From: an uncultured Synergistaceae bacterium
GTDB lineage: Bacteria; Synergistota; Synergistia; Synergistales; Dethiosulfovibrionaceae
Assembly: GCA_902489135.1 (NCBI GenBank)
Contig: CABTYW010000006.1
Coordinates: 1 to 46,914 of the forward strand
Length of the DNA stretch: 46,914 bases
Direction: 5' to 3'
A program made the position numbers and the translations under genes. Positions 41,406-46,914 of this stretch are shown one piece after another (the first letter of the stretch is position 1; every line of letters starts with the position of its first letter). A model generated the notes under the pieces. It was not told the DNA's origin. It ran no database searches and was given only the letters and a program-made list of their open reading frames with translations.

Positions 41406-41872
41406 TTTTTGCGTCCCCGCCCTCCGCTGCGATCCATGGTTGAGCGGAGTTCCGCAAGGGAAACCACGGCCATTGCCCCGTCGCAAGGGGCGGAAAAGGC
41501 GTTTCTGAAGCGGAGCGACGGCGGAAAAGGCCACGAAGCTGCCCTTCGCGGCAAGGAACTGGCACAAGACGAAAAGCATTGGGCGACTGTGCGGCCGCAA
41601 GTGATTCGCCCCGTGCCGTTGGCCACACCGCGGAGCTCTTCGCTGTGCCCCTGAGCGCCCATGGTCAGGGCGAAATGTGCATCAATGCGCACGTCGTAAC
41701 ACCGCAAAAAAACGGCGCCCCGGCACGACCTTTGCCGGCGCGCCTGAAACCTCAAATCACTTTGACACCGAAAAGCTTTCCTTTTATATATGGGTGAATC
41801 GGTAAGGTGAAATTTTCATTTTTCATGTAAAAAATATCTGAAGCGAGGAGTGTTGTCGACATGTAAAAGCTC
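41406..41872. other. Spacer around the CMD relic
   Basis: Apart from the relic at 41579-41713 no gene is supportable. The last 70 bases are AT-rich and carry the ribosome site AGGAG of CMD copy B. Confidence 0.5.
41579..41713 (+). pseudogene. Relic of a third CMD-family gene
   Basis: One frame reads TAELFAVPLSAHGQGEMCINAHV, closely matching TKELIAVALSVHAHCEMCINSHV of CMD copy B, but the first active-site Cys is Gly and the flanking sequence has diverged or shifted frame. No full domain is left. It lies between SBP copy 1 and CMD copy B. Confidence 0.7.
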
Positions 41873-42280
41873 ATGATGATTGTGGCCGCGGTTATGGCGC
41901 TGAGCAGTGCCGCCTGTGCGGCGGAAGCGCCCGTGACGCAGGTGGATTACAAGCACAATGCGGCTCAGGCGCGCCTGCGCAGCAAGAAACTGCGCGAAGC
42001 GGCTCCCGAAATGATGACGGCCTTCGGCGGACTTGCCGCCGCGGTGCTCAAAGACGGCGCGCTGCCTGCCAAGACGAAGGAACTGATCGCCGTCGCTCTG
42101 AGCGTTCACGCCCATTGCGAAATGTGCATCAATTCTCACGTCCAGAACGCCATCAAAGCCGGCGTGACGCGCGAAGAGCTGGCCGATGCGCTGGGCGTGG
42201 CCGTGCTCATGGGCGGCGGCCCCAGCTCGACCTACGCCGCCATCGTGCTTGAAGCCTACGATCAGTTCAACGCCAAGTAG
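41873..42280 (+). CDS. Exported CMD-family protein, copy B, with an upstream ATG-TAA
   Basis: The 135-aa CMD protein has the redox motif HCEMCINSH, KTKELIAVALSVHAH and VTREELADALGVAVLMGGGPSSTYAA, close to copy A. Unlike copy A it begins with a signal sequence (MMIVAAVMALSSAACA; a weak lipobox SAAC is possible). The in-frame ATG at 41861, correctly spaced from AGGAG, is followed at once by TAA and AAGCTC, so the usual MKKL-type start appears mutated from AAA to TAA. Initiation at ATG 41873, 12 bases further on, would rescue the protein with a shorter signal peptide. It precedes MBL copy B by 73 bases and a weak terminator-like hairpin. Confidence 0.8.
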   Translation: MMIVAAVMALSSAACAAEAPVTQVDYKHNAAQARLRSKKLREAAPEMMTAFGGLAAAVLKDGALPAKTKELIAVALSVHAHCEMCINSHVQNAIKAGVTREELADALGVAVLMGGGPSSTYAAIVLEAYDQFNAK

Positions 42281-42309
42281 CGCCCCGTTTTCGGCGCTTG
42301 AACTTTTTT
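42279..42309 (+). terminator. Weak terminator-like hairpin after CMD copy B
   Basis: AGCGCC (42279-42284) pairs with GGCGCT (42293-42298), followed 5 bases later by a run of six T. It may only attenuate readthrough into MBL copy B. Confidence 0.45.
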
Positions 42310-42353
42310 GTGCAAAGTCAAAATCTTTTAATTTTATATAAGGAGAACGGTTC

Positions 42354-43337
42354 ATGAAAAAACTTTTCGCTCTTTTGTTCTGCGCGGCGCTTTGTGGGGT
42401 AATGTCTTTGGCGGCCTGTGCTTCAGCCGGCGAGCCGAAAGTGAGCTTCTCCGAGAATACGGGCGATCGTCTGCGGATCATCACCCTCTCCGACAACGTC
42501 AATACGGGACATACCGACGTGGAAGCGGAATTCGGGCTTTCGGTTTTAATTCAAAAGGGAGATACGCAACTTCTTTTCGATACCGGTAAGGGTGGAAAAT
42601 TTGTTGATAACGCCCGCAAAATGAACGTTGACCTGAACACGGTCAAGTCGATTTTGCTCAGTCACGCGCATTACGATCACTGCGGCGGCCTGATGAGATA
42701 CCTCAATGAGTTCGGTGCGGAAGGAAGAACTCTTTACATCAAAGATTGCTTCTTTGAAGGCGCGAAAGATAAGTGCTACGATGATGCCGTAGGAGTGAAG
42801 CTTGACTTCACCAACGGCACTCCCGGCTATTTCGGCGTGGGAATTGATTTCACCCCTGAACAGCTGACGGAAAAGGGATTGAAAATCAATTATCTGACGG
42901 AAAACATGATGAAAATCGCCGACGGTATCACTGCATATGGCTCGTTTACCCGCGTGCCCCTCGATCCTAAGATGCAGGTCAAAGTCGATGACACTCATTT
43001 CTGGGTCGATAATTTTGACGAGGAGCTGGCCGTAGCCATTGATACCAGCAAAGGACTGGTCATCATTACCGGCTGCAGCCACACCGGCGTTGTCAACATC
43101 GTCAAAGAAATCCAACAACGCTCGGGCAAGAACGTCTATGCCGTGATCGGCGGCTATCATCTGCTTGATTCTACCGAGAAGCAGATTCAGGACTGCATTA
43201 ACCTGTTCAAGAAGTTGGGGATCAAGCATCTGGGCTTGGCGCATTGCATCGGCCCCGTGGCCAGGAAAATGTTCCTGGAACAGCTGCCTGAATTGACGTA
43301 TATCAACTCGGCGGGCAGCGTTTTTGAAATGAAATAA
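42354..43337 (+). CDS. Exported MBL-fold hydrolase, copy B
   Basis: The 327-aa protein has a signal sequence with lipobox LAAC (Cys22), suggesting a membrane-anchored lipoprotein. The metallo-beta-lactamase fold has SHAHYDHCGGL (H104, H106, D108, H109), the later metal ligand GCSHTGVVNI, and GGYHLLD near the end. This motif set resembles COG1237, whose archaeal members act in methanopterin synthesis; the activity here is unknown, and the export signal argues against that pathway. AAGGAG lies upstream of the ATG. The intact copy of the damaged gene at 37776, it follows CMD copy B and precedes SBP copy 2. Confidence 0.87.
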   Translation: MKKLFALLFCAALCGVMSLAACASAGEPKVSFSENTGDRLRIITLSDNVNTGHTDVEAEFGLSVLIQKGDTQLLFDTGKGGKFVDNARKMNVDLNTVKSILLSHAHYDHCGGLMRYLNEFGAEGRTLYIKDCFFEGAKDKCYDDAVGVKLDFTNGTPGYFGVGIDFTPEQLTEKGLKINYLTENMMKIADGITAYGSFTRVPLDPKMQVKVDDTHFWVDNFDEELAVAIDTSKGLVIITGCSHTGVVNIVKEIQQRSGKNVYAVIGGYHLLDSTEKQIQDCINLFKKLGIKHLGLAHCIGPVARKMFLEQLPELTYINSAGSVFEMK

Positions 43338-43426
43338 CTTTTTTTGAAAGACGATGGGATTTTTGCTTTTGGGGCGGAAATCCCACCTCTTGTCGAAAAG
43401 ATATTTTACTTTTAAGGAGGAAAACA

Positions 43427-44431
43427 ATGAAAAAGTTTCTCTTCATGCTCTGTCTTGCCGCCGTTGCAGTTGCCCCGGCGTCCGCCATGACAAAGGAAGA
43501 GGAAGACGCCGCCTGGAAGAAGGAACCTGCCTACGGACGGGTCATCAAAATCGGCTACAACGGCGGCCTGTGCCTCGGCACCTTCGGCATTGCCCAGTTA
43601 AAGGGCTTTTATGCCGCCGAGGGCCTGAAGACCGAAGTCGTCCGCATGTCCGGCGGCAGCAGCGGACAGATTGACGCCATCGGCACCGGCAAGGTGGACG
43701 TGACGGGGGATCATATCGCCACCATGCTTGTGCCCACCGTCAACGGCGTGCGCGTCAAATTCACCACGGGCATTCATTCCGGCTGCAAGTCTCTGTACGT
43801 GCCGGCCGACAGCCCCATCAAGACCACAGCCGATCTGATCGGCAAATATGTCTCCATCCACGACGGCATCGGCGGCTCCGACCAGAACATTGCCATGCGG
43901 TTTTTCAATCACGACAAGATCGACCCCCGTCAGATCAAATGGAAGGTTTCCGAATCCGGCATCGCCGTGATGGCCATGAAGAAGGGCGAAGTGCAGGCCG
44001 CACTGCTGAGCGACCAGTTCGCCAAGAAGTTCGTCGACAGCGGAGAACTGCGCATTATCCGCTCGCTCACCTTTGATGAAGATTTCAGACAGGAAGCCTG
44101 CTGCATTCACGCTGTGCACCTCGACTTTTACAACCAGAACCCCATTACCGTCAAAAAGCTGACACGCGCCCATGAAGCGGCCAGCGCATGGATGATGGAG
44201 CATCCCGAAGAAGCCGTCGCCGTGCTTCAGGCGAACAAGTGGGCCGCCGGTGACCCCGCGCTGGTGCTTGAGATCTTCAAAACCTACAACTTCGGCATCA
44301 GCGACGCCGCCACCGAAGACACGCTGCGCAGCACCATCGACGACTACAAAACCTTCGGCCTCATCGACGCCAAAAAAGATACCGACGAACTCATCAAAAA
44401 AGTTTGGGATCCGATTCTGGAAAATAACTAG
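43427..44431 (+). CDS. NMT1/SsuA-like ABC substrate-binding protein, copy 2
   Basis: The 334-aa secreted protein has a clear type I signal peptide (MKKFLFMLCLAAVAVAPASA before MTKEEED). It is closely similar to copy 1 over its whole length, including AAWKKEPAYGR, YNGGLCLGTFGIAQLKGFYAAEGL, DAIGTGKVDVTGDHIA and NPITVKKLTRAHE. It keeps the unusual cysteines (GGLCLG, GCKSL, ACCIHAV). AAGGAGG precedes the ATG. A terminator-like hairpin lies between it and the permease, which would give more binding protein than transporter. The ligand is unknown; the sequence class covers nitrate, sulfonates and pyrimidine precursors. Confidence 0.9.
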   Translation: MKKFLFMLCLAAVAVAPASAMTKEEEDAAWKKEPAYGRVIKIGYNGGLCLGTFGIAQLKGFYAAEGLKTEVVRMSGGSSGQIDAIGTGKVDVTGDHIATMLVPTVNGVRVKFTTGIHSGCKSLYVPADSPIKTTADLIGKYVSIHDGIGGSDQNIAMRFFNHDKIDPRQIKWKVSESGIAVMAMKKGEVQAALLSDQFAKKFVDSGELRIIRSLTFDEDFRQEACCIHAVHLDFYNQNPITVKKLTRAHEAASAWMMEHPEEAVAVLQANKWAAGDPALVLEIFKTYNFGISDAATEDTLRSTIDDYKTFGLIDAKKDTDELIKKVWDPILENN

Positions 44432-44475
44432 AGCGGGGACGTTTGAGCGGAACGTCCCGCGGCGGTACGGCGCAG

Positions 44476-44510
44476 AAAGGGGAGGGCTTACTGCGGCTCC
44501 TCCTCTTTTT
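44476..44510 (+). terminator. Attenuator-like terminator between SBP copy 2 and the permease
   Basis: AAAGGGGAGG (44476-44485) pairs with CCTCCTCTTT (44499-44508) with one G-U pair and ends in T. An earlier imperfect hairpin without T tract is at 44433-44460. Confidence 0.65.
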
Positions 44511-44596
44511 GCGTTTCCGCCCGGCGCCAAAGGGGCAACGGAACTGTGACAGGCCGCCGACGCGCTGCGCTTGCCGAAGAGAGGAGATTTTTTTCG

Positions 44597-45634
44597 ATGC
44601 CCGGTCATGAAAACGGCCAAGCTTCCGGGATGCCGCCCCGCCGTCTGACGCGGGATGAACTGGCCATTCTCGAAAGCCGCCCGAAAACGAAAGTTCAGAA
44701 ATTTCTCGATTACGTTGTCTGTTTTCTTCCCGTCGTCGCCGGCTGCGTCGCCCTGTGGGAGTACAACTTCCTTCCCGATTTGCAGGGGAACGTCCACGGC
44801 AACGACTACAACTGGTTCATCCTTGCTCTGACGGGTTTGGCGCTGATCGGTTTTTTCGCCTCGTTTTGCGGGCGCCGCGCCTTTCTCTGGATGCGCTACA
44901 AAGCTCCCTTCTACACCTTCGTATTCCTGGCGCTGGCCGGGTACGACTGGCTGACGCTCAAAACAGGCAGTTTGCCGCTTCCCTACTTTCCATGGATCGA
45001 CCAGATGCTCGAGGCGGCTGTTGCCGACTGGGCGTATCTTTTGGACTGCGCGAAAAATTCGCTGATTTTGCTGTTCACCGGTTACTTCATCGGCGTCGGC
45101 GCAGGACTGGTGACGGGCATCGCCTGCGGCTACAACCGAAACGTCAACTACTGGATTGAGCCCTTCACGCGTTTGCTGGGAGCCATTCCCTCCACGACGT
45201 GGCTTCCCGTCGTCATGGTGCTGGCCGCCACGCTCTTCCGCGGCAGCGTCTTCATTATCGCCCTCGGCGTGTGGTACTCCGTTACCATTGCCACCAAGAC
45301 GGGCATCACCAACATCGACCCCGCCTACTTCGAAGCGGCGCGCACGCTGGGCGTCAAAGGCATACGCCTCGTCGGAACCATCGCCGTGCCCTCGGCGCTG
45401 CCGAACATCCTGCAGGGCATGACTCAGGGCATGAGCACGGCCTGTGTCGCGTTGATGGTGGCCGAGATGATCGGTGTGGAGTCGGGACTGGGTTGGTACA
45501 TCACCTGGCAGAAAAGTTGGGCCCGTTACGGCAACATGTACGCTGCCGTCGTCGCCATCTGCGTTATCTTTGTGCTTGTCAACGCCCTGCTGGGCGCGAT
45601 CCGCCGCTACGTGCTGCGCTGGCAGGAAAGGTAG
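44597..45634 (+). CDS. NitT/TauT/SsuC-type ABC transporter permease
   Basis: The 345-aa membrane protein has the binding-protein-dependent permease domain in its C-terminal two thirds. The EAA loop reads FEAARTLGVKGIRLVGTIAVPSALP. Transmembrane segments flank it, including LIGFFASFCGRR and NSLILLFTGYFIGVGAGLVTGI. It is longer than typical SsuC/TauC (about 250 aa) because of two or three extra N-terminal helices (residues 30-125). ATG 44597 is chosen: GAGGAG lies about 10 bases upstream, and the earlier start at 44546 adds only an Arg-rich stretch. It ends 6 bases before the ATPase gene. Confidence 0.9.
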   Translation: MPGHENGQASGMPPRRLTRDELAILESRPKTKVQKFLDYVVCFLPVVAGCVALWEYNFLPDLQGNVHGNDYNWFILALTGLALIGFFASFCGRRAFLWMRYKAPFYTFVFLALAGYDWLTLKTGSLPLPYFPWIDQMLEAAVADWAYLLDCAKNSLILLFTGYFIGVGAGLVTGIACGYNRNVNYWIEPFTRLLGAIPSTTWLPVVMVLAATLFRGSVFIIALGVWYSVTIATKTGITNIDPAYFEAARTLGVKGIRLVGTIAVPSALPNILQGMTQGMSTACVALMVAEMIGVESGLGWYITWQKSWARYGNMYAAVVAICVIFVLVNALLGAIRRYVLRWQER

Positions 45635-45640
45635 GCCGCC

Positions 45641-46411
45641 ATGTCAGAAAACATCCTCAAACTCGACCACGTCAGCAAAAGCTTTGCCAATGCGGGCGCC
45701 GACAGCTCCGTGACCAGCGCCCTCGAGGACATCAATCTGGAAATTCATTCCGGCGAGTTCATCTGCGTTATCGGCCCTTCGGGCTGCGGCAAATCCACCA
45801 TTCTGCGCCTCATCGCCGGGTTGATCATGCCGACCACCGGAAAGGTGACCCTCAACGGCCAGGTCATCGACGGCCCCGCTCCCGTGCGCGGCATGGTCTT
45901 TCAAAAACCCACGCTCTTTCCTTGGCTGACCGTGGAACAAAACGTCGCCTTCAGCCTGAGAATGCGCGGCCAGCTTCGTGGACACGAGGCAGAACTGGAA
46001 GAACTGATGAGAACGTCAGGACTGTGGGATTTTCGGAAGAACTGGCCGCACCAGCTTTCCGGAGGCATGGCCCAGCGAGCGGCGCTGCTGCGCACCATGG
46101 TCAACAACCCGCAGGTGTTTTTACTTGACGAGCCCCTGGGAGCCCTTGACGCCTTCACCCGCATGACCATGCAGGACGTGATCCTTTCCATGTGGTCGCG
46201 CCATCGCCCCATGGTCGTAATGGTCACCCACGACGTCGACGAAGCCCTCTACATGGGCTCACGCGTCGTCGTCATGGCGCCGCGCCCCGGGCGCGTACAC
46301 GACGACATCAAAGTGGAAATGCCCTACCCGCGCCGCCGCACCGGCCGCGAGTTCACGGATTACCGCCGATATGCCATGGAACAGCTCAACTTCGACAAAC
46401 GCGAAGCATAA
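45641..46411 (+). CDS. NitT/TauT/SsuB-type ABC transporter ATPase
   Basis: The 256-aa cytoplasmic ATPase has Walker A GPSGCGKST (45-53), the Q-loop in MVFQKPTLFPWLTV, the signature LSGGMAQRAALLRTM, Walker B VFLLDEPLGALD and the switch histidine in VMVTHDVDEALY. It resembles SsuB/TauB-class ATPases and powers the permease at 44597, with SBP copies 1 and 2 as likely substrate suppliers. The permease stop and this ATG are 6 bases apart, so the two are cotranscribed. A strong terminator follows. Confidence 0.93.
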   Translation: MSENILKLDHVSKSFANAGADSSVTSALEDINLEIHSGEFICVIGPSGCGKSTILRLIAGLIMPTTGKVTLNGQVIDGPAPVRGMVFQKPTLFPWLTVEQNVAFSLRMRGQLRGHEAELEELMRTSGLWDFRKNWPHQLSGGMAQRAALLRTMVNNPQVFLLDEPLGALDAFTRMTMQDVILSMWSRHRPMVVMVTHDVDEALYMGSRVVVMAPRPGRVHDDIKVEMPYPRRRTGREFTDYRRYAMEQLNFDKREA

Positions 46412-46417
46412 ACGATG

Positions 46418-46464
46418 GAGACTTTTCCCGCCTGCACCGCAGCACGAGAAAAGTCTCTTTTTTT
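46418..46464 (+). terminator. Intrinsic terminator after the ABC ATPase
   Basis: GAGACTTTTC (46418-46427) pairs with GAAAAGTCTC (46448-46457) around a 20-base loop, followed by seven T. Confidence 0.85.
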
Positions 46465-46914
46465 GCCCGCGCAGATCACACACCGAACAAAGACACATTG
46501 ACCGCCACCGTCAACCCAAGTCCCAAATTCCTCCCATCGTCCCATAAACAAGAACCATCGAAAGAATTACAGAAAAACACCAGTGCCCGACACACCATCT
46601 CATTGCCCCCATCAACTCAAACAGAACATAAGGTGAAAAAGACAGAATAGTTCAACAACGCCAAAAAACATTGACGTTTAAAAAATAACACCGAATATAG
46701 TTCCCATATATGTCGACATATCGCAACATATTTCCATGAAAAGTTTGAATAAGAAAACATGAAGATAGTAATTATTACATAAAAGAGTTTATAAGTCAGC
46801 ATAGACAAAGATGCCCTTGTGAAGTATCATACCCTTTGTCGCGCCGCCGGAAGGCCATTCCGTCGTGCGCGCTCGCACCTGGACAACTGAAGAAGATGAA
46901 AAGAGAGAAAGCCA
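46465..46914. other. Gene-free, compositionally unusual end of the window
   Basis: About 46470-46640 is G-poor and C- and A-rich on the plus strand, with only six G in each of the two 60-base rows 46501-46560 and 46561-46620. From 46650 the sequence becomes AT-rich. A 14-bp palindrome ATATGTCGACATAT lies at 46707-46720. Short minus-strand frames (46617-46808) are hydrophobic but not convincing genes. Confidence 0.5.

Noticed and set aside
46617..46808. 63-aa hydrophobic minus-strand ORF
   Set aside because: It lies in AT-rich sequence without a ribosome site, and its composition reflects base content; no conserved pattern was seen.

Overview
The window reads as chromosomal DNA of a GC-rich, strictly anaerobic, diderm-type bacterium, most likely a member of Synergistota. 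That placement is an inference. It rests on GC-rich coding style, a DUF3798 secreted binding protein, a Na+-pump decarboxylase beta subunit, a rubrerythrin/PerR pair, a phosphoethanolamine-transferase-like membrane protein and many secreted solute-binding proteins. No rRNA or tRNA gene was recognised. The window holds the replication-initiation neighbourhood: dnaA, dnaN, recF, mnmG, rsmG, parA, parB, several DnaA-box clusters and three perfect parS sites.

Left arm (1-13.4 kb): the 5' part of asnS (minus strand), an AMP-forming acyl-CoA ligase, a DUF3798 secreted protein, a HAD-like protein lacking its catalytic Asp, pyrG, msrA plus an orphan oadB-type Na+ pump subunit, a P1-family peptidase, an AEC permease, a YgjP-like metallopeptidase (minus) and cytidine deaminase. 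A perfect 53-bp tandem repeat, two parS sites and an isolated perfect hairpin follow cdd. Then come about 1.8 kb with no convincing gene.

Origin region (15.2-29.7 kb): almost all genes are on the minus strand. They are a truncated QueG-like protein, an RsuA/RluB-type pseudouridine synthase, a DUF721/DciA-like protein, mnmG, a secreted protein, recF, dnaN and dnaA. After them come a plus-strand cysteine-desulfurase-like gene, an IMPACT-family gene and a HIT gene. A 500-bp spacer with DnaA boxes is followed by atpZ-like, parB, parA and rsmG. The dnaN/dnaA spacer is the best oriC candidate; the HIT/atpZ spacer is a second cluster.

Middle (29.7-37 kb): perR and rubrerythrin behind a consensus promoter with PerR-like operators, a phosphoethanolamine transferase-like protein, a nitroreductase, a gene-poor stretch and a diaminopropionate ammonia-lyase.

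Right arm (37.3-46.4 kb): a duplicated and partly decaying island. It combines small carboxymuconolactone-decarboxylase (CMD) proteins, exported metallo-beta-lactamase-fold hydrolases of the COG1237 type, two closely related NMT1/SsuA-like binding proteins, and an ABC permease and ATPase. One MBL copy has an in-frame TAA, one CMD copy has TAA as its second codon, and a third CMD copy survives only as a relic. Substrate and function are unknown. This is the most promising candidate for an undescribed system. The window ends in a strongly G-poor, C- and A-rich spacer behind the transporter operon.
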